Shown here in pieces: positions 38,448 to 48,301 of a stretch of 64,000 bases of DNA. How positions within the stretch are numbered: the first letter of the stretch is position 1; the number at the start of each line of letters is the position of its first letter. The notes beneath the pieces were generated by a model that did no database searches, had not been told where the DNA came from, and saw only the letters and a program-made list of their open reading frames with translations. A program made the translations under genes and the position numbers. Source of the stretch: Vibrio sp. Y2-5 (GTDB taxonomy: Bacteria; Pseudomonadota; Gammaproteobacteria; Enterobacterales; Vibrionaceae); the NCBI RefSeq assembly GCF_014596725.1, contig NZ_JACVEG010000001.1:248001-312000 (forward strand), given 5' to 3'.

Positions 38448-39227
38448 ATGAAACGTTTACTTAGCCTAATTTTTGTTTTGACGGTTTCTGGCTGTGGACT
38501 ACTTCCAGAAGAGATCGAAACCTCAGATGTGACTGCTGGTACCACAGTTGTCGATGCAGTGGAAGGTGATAAGTCCACCGAGAGTGATTCAGGGCTGGTG
38601 GATACGCTACGTAAACGTACTGATCCTGTTGCTGGTGATCCTGCATGGGCTCCTATTCACCCTAAAGCCAAGCCTGAACATTATGCGGCAGAGACGGGGT
38701 CACTATTTAATTTAGCGAACTCAAGTAGCTTATACGATGACTCTAAGCCTCGAGGAATCGGTGACATCATTACTGTTAATTTGGATGAGAAAACCAAAGC
38801 GGCAAAGAGTGCTGATGCAGATTTGAATAAAACGAACGATGCTTCCATGGATCCTCTCGCTGTTGGCGGGAAAGATTTAACCGTAGGTGAATATAACTTC
38901 TCCTACGCTTTGAAAAATGACAATAAATTCAGCGGCAGTGCTGCAGCCAACCAGAGCAACAGTCTCTCAGGTTCAATTACAGTAGAAGTGATTGAAGTAC
39001 TGGCAAACGGTAACCTAGTGATTCGCGGCGAAAAATGGTTAACCTTTAATACTGGTGATGAATACATTCGTTTAAGTGGCACCATTCGTCCTGACGATAT
39101 CGATTTTGATAACACCATCGCTTCAACCCGTATTTCTAATGCTCGAATTCAATATTCTGGTACCGGAACGAACCAAGATATGCAAGAACCTGGATTCTTG
39201 GCACGATTTTTTAATGTGTCTCTGTAG
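38448..39227 (+). CDS. flgH: Flagellar L-ring lipoprotein FlgH
   Basis: FlgH forms the outer-membrane L ring. The lipobox is LTVSGC. The mature part shows [20 protein letters not shown] and the C-terminal [18 protein letters not shown], typical of FlgH. The ATG at 38448 gives the best GAGAG spacing; ATG 38445 and GTG 38442 are in frame. It is followed by an internal terminator-like hairpin before flgI. Confidence 0.95.
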   Translation: MKRLLSLIFVLTVSGCGLLPEEIETSDVTAGTTVVDAVEGDKSTESDSGLVDTLRKRTDPVAGDPAWAPIHPKAKPEHYAAETGSLFNLANSSSLYDDSKPRGIGDIITVNLDEKTKAAKSADADLNKTNDASMDPLAVGGKDLTVGEYNFSYALKNDNKFSGSAAANQSNSLSGSITVEVIEVLANGNLVIRGEKWLTFNTGDEYIRLSGTIRPDDIDFDNTIASTRISNARIQYSGTGTNQDMQEPGFLARFFNVSL

Positions 39228-39272
39228 ATTAAGCTCTACAGTCGAAGAATTGACAGAATTAAGTTGATATCG

Positions 39273-39302
39273 ATGAGGCCTAATTGGCCTCATTTGTTTT
39301 TT
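39273..39302 (+). terminator. Terminator-like hairpin between flgH and flgI
   Basis: ATGAGGCC-TAATT-GGCCTCAT followed by TTGTTTTTTG. It lies inside the flgFGHIJ operon, so it may attenuate expression of flgI and flgJ. Confidence 0.7.
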
Positions 39303-39342
39303 GAACTCAGGTCGGCAGACCTAACGTTAACGGTAACCCACA

Positions 39343-40428
39343 ATGAAAAAACTCACTTTGTTATTGATGATGCTAGTGACAGTAAGCGCCAACGCTGCTC
39401 GCATCAAAGATGTTGCTCAAGTAGCAGGTGTGCGTAGTAACCAATTAGTGGGCTACGGTTTGGTGACTGGTTTGCCGGGCACAGGTGAATCCACACCTTT
39501 CACCGATCAAAGCTTCAATGCCATGCTGCAAAGCTTCGGCATTCAATTGCCACCTGGCACTAAGCCGAAAACCAAAAACGTTGCCGCTGTTATTGTGACT
39601 GCCGATTTACCCGCGTTTTCAAAGCAGGGACAAACGGTCGATATTACGGTGTCTTCGATTGGTTCGGCAAAAAGCTTACGTGGTGGCACGCTAATGCAGA
39701 CTTTCTTAAAAGGTTTGGATGGGCAGGTTTACGCTGTAGCGCAAGGCAACTTAGTCGTTAGCGGTTTTAGTGCTTCAGGTGCTGACGGTTCAAAAATAGT
39801 GGGTAATAACCCAGCTGTCGGTATGATTTCTGGCGGTGCGATTGTAGAACGTGAAGTACCAACACCATTTGGGCGCGGCGATTTTATTACTTTCAACTTG
39901 ATGGAATCGGATTTTACTACTGCTCAGCGTATGGCTGATGCAGTGAATAATTTCCTTGGTCCTCAAATGGCATCAGCGGTTGATGCTGCATCTGTACGTG
40001 TTCGTGCACCTCGTGATGTGAGCCAGCGAGTAGCGTTTCTTTCTGCGATTGAAAACTTAGAATTTAACCCAGCAGACGGTTCGGCAAAGATCATTGTTAA
40101 CTCTCGTACTGGAACAATTGTTGTGGGACAGCATGTTCGCCTAAAACCTGCGGCAGTCACACACGGTGGTATGACAGTGGCAATCAAAGAGAATCTCAAT
40201 GTCAGCCAACCTAATGCTTTCTCTGGCGGTCAAACCGTGGTTGTTCCTAATTCAACTATCGATGTACAAGAGAAACAAGGCAAGATGTTCAAACTTGAGC
40301 CGGGCGTGACTTTAGATGAACTTGTTCGTGCAGTAAACGAAGTCGGCGCAGCGCCTTCAGATTTAATGGCAATTTTGCAAGCGCTTAAGCAAGCAGGTGC
40401 TATTGAAGGTCAGTTGATCATTATCTAA
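39343..40428 (+). CDS. flgI: Flagellar P-ring protein FlgI
   Basis: FlgI is the periplasmic P-ring subunit, 361 residues with signal peptide [17 protein letters not shown]. Signatures are [32 protein letters not shown] and the C-terminal [20 protein letters not shown]. No strong ribosome site is seen, which fits dependence on flgH expression. flgJ follows 10 bp later. Confidence 0.96.
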   Translation: MKKLTLLLMMLVTVSANAARIKDVAQVAGVRSNQLVGYGLVTGLPGTGESTPFTDQSFNAMLQSFGIQLPPGTKPKTKNVAAVIVTADLPAFSKQGQTVDITVSSIGSAKSLRGGTLMQTFLKGLDGQVYAVAQGNLVVSGFSASGADGSKIVGNNPAVGMISGGAIVEREVPTPFGRGDFITFNLMESDFTTAQRMADAVNNFLGPQMASAVDAASVRVRAPRDVSQRVAFLSAIENLEFNPADGSAKIIVNSRTGTIVVGQHVRLKPAAVTHGGMTVAIKENLNVSQPNAFSGGQTVVVPNSTIDVQEKQGKMFKLEPGVTLDELVRAVNEVGAAPSDLMAILQALKQAGAIEGQLIII

Positions 40429-40438
40429 GGGGCTTAAG

Positions 40439-41389
40439 ATGATTAATAACTCTAACGATATTGGTTTTGTTCACGATATTGCCAGCCTAGATAAACTGCG
40501 TCAGCAGGCTGTAGGTGGTGATGATAAATCAGAGAAAGAAGCGTTAACGGCAGCCGCTCGCCAGTTTGAGTCGATCTTTACCAACATGATGCTGAAGTCT
40601 ATGCGTGATGCAAACTCTAGCTTCAAATCGGAACTGTTTAACAGCCAGAATGAAGATTTCTATCGCCAGATGCTTGATGAGCAGATGACCAGTGAACTGA
40701 GCTCATCGGGTTCGCTTGGTTTAGCGGATATGATTGTGGCTCAACTGTCTGCAGGTGAGAAATCACAAGCTGGCGGTGAAGATGGATTCCAAGAAGCGAT
40801 GCGCCGTGTAGAACGTTCTCGCGAAGCCGCGGCAAACAGCGCTGAAGCTGGTGAAGACAGTGAACTCACGATGGTGAATAACACTGCTGCTAGTGAAACT
40901 AAGGCAGAACAAGCGGCAAACTTTGAATCACCACGTTCGTTTGTTTCTTCACTGAAACCTTATGCGGATAAAGCGGCAAAAGCGTTGGGCATTGATGCCT
41001 CTCTACTTATTGCTCAAGCGGCATTAGAAACAGGCTGGGGGCAGAAAGTGGTTAAAAATGCTCGAGGTAGCAGTAATAACCTCTTCAACATCAAAGCGGA
41101 TCGCAGTTGGCAAGGAAACAAGGTGGCGACTCAGACTTTGGAGTACCACCACAACACACCAGTTATGGAAAAAGCGGCATTCCGTTCGTATAACTCTTTC
41201 CAAGACAGCTTTAACGATTATGTTCGTTTCCTAGAAAAGAACCCTCGCTACACCACTGCACTGAATCATCAAGGTAGCAACGAAGAGTTCATCCGTGGTA
41301 TTCACAAAGCGGGATACGCAACGGACCCAGAGTACGCAGACAAAGTGCTCAGAGTAAAATCTCAAATCGACCAAATGGGCGAGCTATAA
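40439..41389 (+). CDS. flgJ: Flagellar rod cap and muramidase FlgJ
   Basis: FlgJ caps the growing rod and clears peptidoglycan. It is 316 residues long. The N-terminal rod-cap domain is AARQFESIFTNMMLKSMRDA. The C-terminal glucosaminidase domain has LLIAQAALETGWGQKVVKNA with the catalytic Glu, then NNLFNIKADRSWQG. A terminator follows. Confidence 0.96.
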   Translation: MINNSNDIGFVHDIASLDKLRQQAVGGDDKSEKEALTAAARQFESIFTNMMLKSMRDANSSFKSELFNSQNEDFYRQMLDEQMTSELSSSGSLGLADMIVAQLSAGEKSQAGGEDGFQEAMRRVERSREAAANSAEAGEDSELTMVNNTAASETKAEQAANFESPRSFVSSLKPYADKAAKALGIDASLLIAQAALETGWGQKVVKNARGSSNNLFNIKADRSWQGNKVATQTLEYHHNTPVMEKAAFRSYNSFQDSFNDYVRFLEKNPRYTTALNHQGSNEEFIRGIHKAGYATDPEYADKVLRVKSQIDQMGEL

Positions 41390-41395
41390 ACAGTG

Positions 41396-41423
41396 AAAGC
41401 CGGAGTAAATACTCCGGTTTTTT
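41396..41423 (+). terminator. Terminator after flgJ
   Basis: CCGGAGT-AAAT-ACTCCGG followed by T6. Confidence 0.9.
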
Positions 41424-41492
41424 GTCTTTCTGCTTCAACCGATTTCTTATTTCTTCTTTATATTTCCTCGAGTTACCTCCAATAAATAAAAC

Positions 41493-41508
41493 TGGCATAC
41501 ATGTTGCT
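41493..41508 (+). promoter_or_regulatory. Sigma-54 promoter of flgKL
   Basis: TGGCATA-CATG-TTGCT with correct GG/GC spacing, 57 bp before the flgK ATG. Confidence 0.87.
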
Positions 41509-41564
41509 TTATACCCTTTAGATAGTCAGTGAACACTGATGTTTTTATAGTTTTTGGGGGCAGT

Positions 41565-43439
41565 ATGGCGTCTGATCTTCTGAATGTGGGTACGCAAAGC
41601 GTATTAACCGCTCAGAGACAACTCAATACAACAGGTCATAACATTTCTAATGTTAATACAGAGGGTTACAGCCGTCAGTCTGTGATCCAAGGGACCAATA
41701 TGCCTCGCCAATACGGTGGACAAACCTATGGTATGGGCGTACATGTGGACAATGTTCGCCGCTCATGGGATCAGTTTGCCGTTAAAGAGCTGAACATTGC
41801 CACTTCCGAATACGCATTTAAGAGCGATACCGAGCAGAACCTAGATATGTTATCCAAACTGCTCTCCTCTGTTGCGTCTAAAAAAATTCCTGAGAACCTT
41901 AACGAGTGGTTTGATGCGGTGAAATCACTAGCAGATTCCCCGAATGATGTGGGCGCTCGTAAAGTGGTGCTTGAGAAAGCGAATCTGATTTCTCAAAACC
42001 TCAATGATTTCCATGAGACCGTACGCCGTCAATACGATGTGACCAATAAAGGCCTCGATGTTGGTATTGAGCGTATCAACCAAATCGCGATTGAAATCCG
42101 TGACTTGCAACGCTTGATGATGAAAGTTCCGGGGCCTCACAACGATTTGATGGACCAGCATGAAAAGCTGGTGGCAGAGCTTTCTGAGTACACCAATGTA
42201 ACCGTTACTCCTCGTAAAAATGCGGAAGGATTTAATATCCATATCGGCAATGGGCATACCTTAGTTTCTGGCACTGAAGCAAGTCAGTTAAAAATGATGG
42301 ACGGTTATCCGGACGTTAAACAACGCCGTCTTGCAATGGTTGAAGGCAATGGTATCAAACCGATTACGTCAAAAGACATTGGCGGCAAAATTGGCGCGTT
42401 AATGGATATGCGTGATGAGCACATTCCTTACGTTATGGATGAAATCGGACGTTTAGCGACATCGTTCTCTTATGAAGTCAATAAGTTGCAATGGCAAGGT
42501 TTGGACCTACGCGGTGATGTGGGGCATAACATCTTTACCGATGTGAACTCAGACGTTGCCGCTCGCGAACGTGTTGTCACCCCTAGTGATTCAGAAGCAG
42601 ACATTGCCGTTTACATTGATGATATTAGCCAGCTCACGGGTGGTGAGTACTCGCTCTCATACAACGGCAGTGATTATGTGGTTACGCGTCCTAGCGGAGA
42701 ACAGGTGATTGCTGAGGAATCTCGCGGCAATATTTTCATCGATGGTATGCGCATTCAAATCAACAATGATCCGCAGACGGGTGAGCGCGTCATTTTGCGC
42801 CCAACTCGTAGTGGTGCAAAAGACATTAAGCTTGTCACCAACGACCCGGCAAAAATTGCCGCTCAAAGTTATGAAGCATCGACCACGTTAGCCCAAGGCA
42901 AAGCCAAATTCAAAATTCTTGAAGCCGGTGCTGTACGTGAGTTTGAAGTGGTTGTCTCTCCTTTAGGTGACCAGTTTGCCGTTACCGATACAAAAGGCAA
43001 CATCTTACTGGAACCGCAAGAGTATCCGCCTTCAGGGCCTGTTGAGGTTCAGGGCACTATTTTTGAACTCACCGGCGGTGCATTGCCGGATGATAAATTT
43101 ACGGCAAACCTTGTTGCGTCAGAAGGTGACAACGGCAACTTACGTAAAATGATCAACATTCAGACCAATAAAGAGATGAACGATAACAACTCGACCATCA
43201 TCGATCTGTATCACAACCTCAATACAGATTTTGGTTTGAAGCTGTCGACTGCTTCACGTCTAACTGACGTTTCTCGTTTAGAAAAGCAATCTGCACAAGA
43301 ACGTATTGCTTCCGTATCTGGGGTGAACCTGGATGAAGAAGCGGCAAACATGATGAAGTTTCAACAAGCCTATATGGCTTCGTCTCGTATCATCCAAGCG
43401 TCGAACGATACGTTTAACACTATTCTGCAGTTGAGATAG
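41565..43439 (+). CDS. flgK: Flagellar hook-associated protein 1, FlgK
   Basis: FlgK is the first hook-filament junction protein, 624 residues. The start MASDLLNVGTQSV fits the family and has GGGGGCAG upstream; 12 earlier codons are leader. The rod-type motif is NTTGHNISNVNTEGYSRQSV. The C-terminal helix is EEAANMMKFQQAYMASSRII. It is exported with FlgN. Confidence 0.96.
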   Translation: MASDLLNVGTQSVLTAQRQLNTTGHNISNVNTEGYSRQSVIQGTNMPRQYGGQTYGMGVHVDNVRRSWDQFAVKELNIATSEYAFKSDTEQNLDMLSKLLSSVASKKIPENLNEWFDAVKSLADSPNDVGARKVVLEKANLISQNLNDFHETVRRQYDVTNKGLDVGIERINQIAIEIRDLQRLMMKVPGPHNDLMDQHEKLVAELSEYTNVTVTPRKNAEGFNIHIGNGHTLVSGTEASQLKMMDGYPDVKQRRLAMVEGNGIKPITSKDIGGKIGALMDMRDEHIPYVMDEIGRLATSFSYEVNKLQWQGLDLRGDVGHNIFTDVNSDVAARERVVTPSDSEADIAVYIDDISQLTGGEYSLSYNGSDYVVTRPSGEQVIAEESRGNIFIDGMRIQINNDPQTGERVILRPTRSGAKDIKLVTNDPAKIAAQSYEASTTLAQGKAKFKILEAGAVREFEVVVSPLGDQFAVTDTKGNILLEPQEYPPSGPVEVQGTIFELTGGALPDDKFTANLVASEGDNGNLRKMINIQTNKEMNDNNSTIIDLYHNLNTDFGLKLSTASRLTDVSRLEKQSAQERIASVSGVNLDEEAANMMKFQQAYMASSRIIQASNDTFNTILQLR

Positions 43440-43451
43440 GAGGGAGATTAA

Positions 43452-44645
43452 ATGTTAACTCGAATTTCTAGCTTCCATAACTATCAATCTGTGCAAAACG
43501 ACATGCGTCGTCAAGAATCGAAAGTTCACCATAACCAAGCGCAATTGGCGTCTGGTAAGAAGCTATTGTCGGCAGCGGATAACCCGCTCGCGACACATTA
43601 CATTCAGAACGTGACTCAGCAAGAAGAGCAGCTACGCCAATACTTGGATGCCATTACTTTGGTTCGAAACCGTCTTGAGCATCAGGAAGTGATTGTGAGT
43701 AATGCGGAAGAATTTGCTGATAAAGCCAAGCGTAATGTCATGGAAATGATCAACGGTTCTCTTTCACCAGAAGACCGAGGGGCTATAGCTCGTCAAATCC
43801 AAGAGATCTCAAATAACTTCATTAACCTTGCGAATGTGCAAGATGAGATGGGCAACTACATTTTTGCTGGTACAAAGCCAAAGAATCAGCCGTTTTTCCG
43901 CGATAACGCAGGTAACGTAACTTATTCTGGTGATGACTATCAGAGAAAAATGAAAATTTCCAATAGCTTAGAGATTCCGTTTAACACACCGGGTAGCAAA
44001 ATCTTTATGGAGATTGAGAACCCGTTTGGTGATTACGAACCGAATTACGATTTGCAAGAAGGTTCAGAGTTACTGCTTGAACGCGCGACCAACAGCAATG
44101 TTGATGATAACTCGAGCTACAAGGTGACATTCGTTGACATGGATAACGGCAAGTTTGGTTATCAACTTGAACGCAACGGCAGCATCGTGCAGGCCGATGA
44201 GTTTGATGGCAAAACCGGTATCCAATTTGAAGGTTTAACAATTGCTGTTAAAGGTCAGATCACCAAAGGTGACTCTATAACTATCGAGCCACGTAAAACC
44301 TTCAGTATTTTCGACAGTTTCAAAGATGCGATTGAGTATTCATCTGGCTCCGTTTCAGACGCTTCTTCGACAGCGAAATTACATCAAGTGGTAGAAGAGC
44401 TGCATAAAGCTTTTATTCATTTGAACAAATCGCACACCAATATCGGTGCCAGCTTGAGTACTTTAGATATTCAAGAAGAGCAACACGAAGATTTCAAAAT
44501 CAGTTTAGCGAAGTCAAAAAGTCAGTTTGAAGACTTGGATTACGCAGAGGCCGTGATTGAATTCAACGAAAATTCCCGAGCATTGCAAGCTTCACAGCAA
44601 GCATTCGGTAAAACCAAAGATTTAAACCTATTTAATTACATCTAA
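43452..44645 (+). CDS. flgL: Flagellar hook-associated protein 3, FlgL
   Basis: FlgL is the second junction protein, 397 residues, with flagellin-like N- and C-termini. N-terminal: QAQLASGKKLLSAADNPLAT. C-terminal: VIEFNENSRALQASQQAFGK. It begins 12 bp after flgK. Confidence 0.95.
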   Translation: MLTRISSFHNYQSVQNDMRRQESKVHHNQAQLASGKKLLSAADNPLATHYIQNVTQQEEQLRQYLDAITLVRNRLEHQEVIVSNAEEFADKAKRNVMEMINGSLSPEDRGAIARQIQEISNNFINLANVQDEMGNYIFAGTKPKNQPFFRDNAGNVTYSGDDYQRKMKISNSLEIPFNTPGSKIFMEIENPFGDYEPNYDLQEGSELLLERATNSNVDDNSSYKVTFVDMDNGKFGYQLERNGSIVQADEFDGKTGIQFEGLTIAVKGQITKGDSITIEPRKTFSIFDSFKDAIEYSSGSVSDASSTAKLHQVVEELHKAFIHLNKSHTNIGASLSTLDIQEEQHEDFKISLAKSKSQFEDLDYAEAVIEFNENSRALQASQQAFGKTKDLNLFNYI

Positions 44646-44758
44646 CTTGAATGCCATATGTGCAATGCCATATGAGCAAAGTGAAGTGTGATTGATGAAG
44701 GTACGATTGCCACTTCGTTTATTGATTGCGAATTAATCAATAGTAAAGCGGCAAGTGT

Positions 44759-44779
44759 GCGGCAATTAATGATTGCCGC
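44759..44779. terminator. Hairpin after flgL
   Basis: GCGGCAAT-TAATG-ATTGCCGC is a perfect eight-bp stem. It lacks a T tract, so terminator activity is uncertain. Confidence 0.5.
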
Positions 44780-44881
44780 TGGCTATGAATCTCTAGATTT
44801 CCCAATTGTATTGGATGAAATTTGTAGGTAACTATTTGAAATTTAGTGTTTTTAATAAATAATTTTACTTAATTTCAAAGT

Positions 44882-44897
44882 TGGCATACATATTGAA
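44882..44897 (+). promoter_or_regulatory. Sigma-54-like site before flagellin 1
   Basis: TGGCATA-CATA-TTGAA. The -24 element is perfect but the usual GC at -12 reads GA. The first flagellin after flgL in V. cholerae (flaA) is sigma-54 dependent, which supports the call. Confidence 0.55.
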
Positions 44898-45037
44898 TTA
44901 TCAATACGAGTGTTAATTAAACAATTTTTTAAATCGGCACATGTTGCAGATTTAGCAAGTTATTTACGGTCAGTGCTTCCAAAGAGTAAAGCTGACCGCT
45001 TCGCAAAATACTTGCGGACTCGATAGGAGAGCAAACT

Positions 45038-46177
45038 ATGACCATTAATGTAAATACCAACGTGTCGGCAATGACTGCGCAGCGTTATCTAAACAAAGCG
45101 ACTGGCGAGCTAAACACATCTATGGAGCGCTTGTCGTCTGGTAACCGCATCAACAGTGCGAAAGACGATGCAGCGGGCCTACAAATCTCTAACCGTTTGA
45201 CTGCTCAGTCTCGTGGTCTAGATGTAGCAATGCGCAATGCCAACGACGGTATTTCGATTGCACAGACTGCGGAAGGTGCAATGAATGAGTCAACCAGTAT
45301 CCTACAACGTATACGTGACCTTTCTTTGCAATCAGCGAACGGCACCAACTCTTTATCTGAGCGTAAAGCGCTTAACGAAGAGGTGTCAGCACTGCAAGAC
45401 GAATTAAACCGTATCGCAGAAACTACATCATTCGGTGGTCGTAAACTGCTTAACGGTTCATTTGGTGAGGCATCATTCCAGATCGGCTCTAGTTCTGGTG
45501 AAGCAATCATCATGGGCTTAACCAGCATCCGTGCTGATGAACCTCGCATGGGTGGTATGGCGTACGTATCAGAGCAAGGTAAGACAAAAGACTGGGGCGT
45601 ACCTGCCAACGCAAATGAACTGACTTTCGAGTTCACAGGTAAAGACGGTGAGCCAAAGACGGTAAGTGTTCAAGCGAAAGTCGGCGATGATATTGAAGAG
45701 GTCGCGACCTATATCAATGGTCAAACAGATGTGTTTAAAGCGTCAGTAGACGAAGATGGCAAGCTTCAAATCTTCATTGCTGAACCGGATTTGGCACAAG
45801 ACTTCAACATCGGTGGCAGTTTAGCTGGTGAACTTGGTTTGAGTACTGAAAGCGGCAAATACACTACAGTACAAGATATTGATGTAACAACAGTGGGTGG
45901 TTCTCAAAACGCTGTTGGTATTGTCGATGCGGCGTTGAAGTACGTTGATTCACAACGTGCTGACCTGGGTGCGAAACAAAACCGTTTAAGCCACAGTATT
46001 AGTAACTTGGCGAACATCCAAGAAAACGTGGAAGCATCTAAGAGCCGTATTAAAGATACAGATTTTGCGAAGGAAACAACGCAACTTACTAAATCTCAAA
46101 TTCTGCAACAAGCGGGTACCTCGATTCTCGCTCAAGCAAAACAGTTGCCAAACTCTGCAATTACACTATTGCAGTAG
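45038..46177 (+). CDS. Polar flagellin (first of two)
   Basis: This 379-residue filament subunit has conserved D0/D1 ends: [20 protein letters not shown] and [20 protein letters not shown] at the N-terminus, [20 protein letters not shown] and [18 protein letters not shown] at the C-terminus. The variable region (~170-290) is small, as in Vibrio polar flagellins. AGGAGAGC precedes the ATG. It occupies the position of V. cholerae flaA. Species naming (flaA, flaC, flaD) varies, so no symbol is given. Confidence 0.95.
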   Translation: MTINVNTNVSAMTAQRYLNKATGELNTSMERLSSGNRINSAKDDAAGLQISNRLTAQSRGLDVAMRNANDGISIAQTAEGAMNESTSILQRIRDLSLQSANGTNSLSERKALNEEVSALQDELNRIAETTSFGGRKLLNGSFGEASFQIGSSSGEAIIMGLTSIRADEPRMGGMAYVSEQGKTKDWGVPANANELTFEFTGKDGEPKTVSVQAKVGDDIEEVATYINGQTDVFKASVDEDGKLQIFIAEPDLAQDFNIGGSLAGELGLSTESGKYTTVQDIDVTTVGGSQNAVGIVDAALKYVDSQRADLGAKQNRLSHSISNLANIQENVEASKSRIKDTDFAKETTQLTKSQILQQAGTSILAQAKQLPNSAITLLQ

Positions 46178-46367
46178 TTTTAGGACTCTTCATTAATAAG
46201 TCTAGACGTAGGCATGTATTGAAGACCCTTTGGCAAAGTATGTTTATTAGAAAGTGGCAGGCTCTCTCAATCTACACCCTGTCTGCCACCGGATAATACT
46301 CATACGCCCCGGTAAGCCTAAATGTGTTCATTTCTCTTGATCTCAACATGGCTTGGCTACCACAAAC

Positions 46368-46405
46368 AGCCCCAGTTCTCTCAAAGGAAAAGGGGCTTTT
46401 CTTTT
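46368..46405 (+). terminator. Probable terminator after flagellin 1
   Basis: AGCCCC and GGGGCT enclose 18 bases and are followed by TTTTCTTTT. The stem is short and the site is 190 bp past the stop. Confidence 0.5.
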
Positions 46406-46543
46406 GCCTGTAATTCATCATTTCCTTCAGCGCAACATCCGATCTTTTTAAGCTAAACCTTACATTTATCTCGTCTGTATCCTCTGGCACTGACAATTCT
46501 GTGTCAGTCACGTCGCATATTTTCGCTAAATCCTTAATTTTTC

Positions 46544-46570
46544 TAAAGGTATTCTCTTGTGGGCCGCTAA
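46544..46570 (+). promoter_or_regulatory. Sigma-28 (FliA) promoter of flagellin 2
   Basis: TAAA, 15 bases, then GCCGCTAA: one mismatch to the TAAA-N15-GCCGATAA consensus. It starts 120 bp before the ATG. Confidence 0.85.
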
Positions 46571-46663
46571 CAGAGATAACTTTGAGAGAACAAATTGGTT
46601 TTTCGAGACGTCGGAAACCGCATTCGAAGTTCCGCTTCGCAGAAAAATCTAGGAGAGACAACT

Positions 46664-47797
46664 ATGTCAGTGAACGTAAATACTAATGTGTCAGCAATGA
46701 CAGCACAGCGATATTTGAACAGTGCTACATCTGCTCAGCAAACGTCTATGGAGCGTTTGTCATCAGGTTCAAAGATCAACAGTGCAAAAGATGACGCTGC
46801 AGGTCTACAGATCTCAAACCGTCTGAATGTGCAAAGCCGAGGCTTTGATGTTGCTGTACGCAATGCGAACGATGGTATTTCTATTGCTCAAACTGCTGAA
46901 GGTGCGATGAATGAAACAACGAACATTCTACAACGTGTTCGTGACTTATCATTGCAAGCAGCGAACGGCTCAAACTCAAAGTCTGAGCGAGTAGCGATTC
47001 AGGAAGAAATCTCGTCAATGAATGACGAACTTAACCGTATCGCCGAAACCACTTCATTTGCCGGTGGTAAGCTTCTCAATGGTACCTTTGATACTAAGTC
47101 ATTCCAGATTGGCGCGGATAGCGGTGAGGCAGTCATGCTTTCACTGAACAATATGCGCAGTGATAACCAGAAAATGGGTGGCGTGAGTTACAAAGCAGAA
47201 AACGGTCAAGGTAAAGACTGGGCTGTTAAGTCTGGAAGTAATGATCTGACGATTACTCTTAATGACAAATATGAAGGTGAGAAAACCATCTCTATCAATG
47301 CTAAATCAGGCGATGATATTGAAGAGTTAGCCACTTACATAAATGGTCAAACAGATATGGTGAAAGCTTCTGTCGATGAAGACGGCAAGCTACAGCTGTT
47401 TACGGCGGCAGACAAAGTGGAAGGCCAAGCGACGTTTGGTGGCAGCCTTGCCGGTGAATTGGGCTTTGGTGAAGGTAAAGACGTTACCGTTAAAGATATT
47501 GATGTGACCAGTGTTGGTGGTGCTCAGCAATCTGTAGCGATTGTGGATGCAGCACTGAAGTTTGTTGATAGTCATCGAGCTGAGTTGGGTGCATTCCAAA
47601 ACCGCTTTAATCATGCAATCAGCAACTTAGAAAACATTAACGAAAACGTAAATGCTTCTAAGAGCCGAATCAAAGACACTGATTTCGCGAAAGAAACAAC
47701 GTCATTAACCAAGTCGCAAATTCTTTCTCAAGCTTCAAGCACGGTATTGGCACAAGCAAAACAAGCTCCAAACTCTGCTTTGGCTCTTCTTGGCTAA
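46664..47797 (+). CDS. Polar flagellin (second of two)
   Basis: This 377-residue flagellin is closely similar to the first: [20 protein letters not shown] at the start and [20 protein letters not shown] near the end. The ATG at 46664 has AGGAGAG upstream; a longer frame opens 23 codons earlier inside the leader. The sigma-28 promoter indicates late expression after FlgM export. It corresponds in position to V. cholerae flaC. Confidence 0.95.
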   Translation: MSVNVNTNVSAMTAQRYLNSATSAQQTSMERLSSGSKINSAKDDAAGLQISNRLNVQSRGFDVAVRNANDGISIAQTAEGAMNETTNILQRVRDLSLQAANGSNSKSERVAIQEEISSMNDELNRIAETTSFAGGKLLNGTFDTKSFQIGADSGEAVMLSLNNMRSDNQKMGGVSYKAENGQGKDWAVKSGSNDLTITLNDKYEGEKTISINAKSGDDIEELATYINGQTDMVKASVDEDGKLQLFTAADKVEGQATFGGSLAGELGFGEGKDVTVKDIDVTSVGGAQQSVAIVDAALKFVDSHRAELGAFQNRFNHAISNLENINENVNASKSRIKDTDFAKETTSLTKSQILSQASSTVLAQAKQAPNSALALLG

Positions 47798-47823
47798 TAG
47801 CTAGTAGATTTGTGGTAATGAAG

Positions 47824-47848
47824 AATCCAGCTTCGGCTGGATTTTTTA
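47824..47848 (+). terminator. Terminator after flagellin 2
   Basis: AATCCAGC-TTCG-GCTGGATT followed by T4, a UUCG tetraloop hairpin. Confidence 0.9.
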
Positions 47849-47885
47849 TACCTAGAAAAGCTTCATTTTTATTGTTACCGCTTTT

Positions 47886-47996
47886 ATGAAGGAGTATTTG
47901 CTAAAAGAAGAAGAGGGTAAGGGTGAAATAACTGCCTGACTAGATAAGTTGATTAAAGCTGTTATCGAAACGCCAGACGATGAAATGAAGACATAA
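47886..47996 (+). pseudogene. Possible gene remnant with one in-frame TGA
   Basis: From ATG 47886 the frame reads MKEYLLKEEEGKGEITA, then TGA at 47937, then continues LDKLIKAVIETPDDEMKT to TAA at 47994. Both halves look protein-like and acidic, which suggests the decayed tail of a gene, but there is no ribosome site and no recognised family. It may be chance. Confidence 0.25.
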
Positions 47997-48022
47997 GCAG
48001 ACGAAAGTTATCACGCAGATAA

Positions 48023-48050
48023 AACAAAACCCAGCCTAAGCTGGGTTTTA
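48023..48050 (-). terminator. Terminator of the tRNA array
   Basis: On the minus strand AAAACCCAGC-TTAG-GCTGGGTTTTGTTTT lies seven bases after the last tRNA gene. Confidence 0.85.
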
Positions 48051-48056
48051 TTATGA

Positions 48057-48141
48057 TGGTGCGGAAGGAGAGACTTGAACTCTCACACCTTGCGGCGCCA
48101 GAACCTAAATCTGGTGCGTCTACCAATTTCGCCACTTCCGC
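48057..48141 (-). tRNA. tRNA-Leu (TAG) 1
   Basis: 85 nt with encoded CCA. The acceptor pairs GCGGAAG with CTTCCGC; the anticodon loop TTTAGGT gives TAG. The extended variable arm is typical of tRNA-Leu. It is the last gene transcribed in the array. Confidence 0.97.
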
Positions 48142-48223
48142 AACTTAATCTGTAGATTAACTGAATATTGGTCTTCAATTAATCGTTGTAGTGATCTGTA
48201 ATTTAAACAAAGCACTTAAATAG

Positions 48224-48292
48224 TGGCAGGTCTACCTCGAAGTCGAAACAGGGAGAATAGATGGAGCATCGAAGCCTTACTAACCACTATCT
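48224..48292 (-). pseudogene. Degenerate tRNA-Gln copy 1
   Basis: A 69-nt element. It keeps the tRNA-Gln 3' acceptor and CCA (TAGACCTGCCA) but has lost the matching 5' acceptor, the TTG anticodon loop and a pairing T arm. Confidence 0.85.
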
Positions 48293-48301
48293 TAATTGTA
48301 A

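Larger units (their letters stand above)
44646..45037. other. Control region between flgL and flagellin 1
   Basis: These 392 bp contain two copies of ATGCCATATG near 44652 and 44666, the hairpin at 44759-44779, the sigma-54-like site at 44882-44897, and two stem-forming stretches in the leader of flagellin 1. No protein is supported. Confidence 0.6.
46178..46663. other. Region between the two flagellin genes
   Basis: These 486 bp hold a terminator-like hairpin at 46368-46405 and the sigma-28 promoter of flagellin 2. An opposite-strand 129-codon open frame (46272-46661) covers the promoter but starts at TTG with no ribosome site. Confidence 0.6.
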
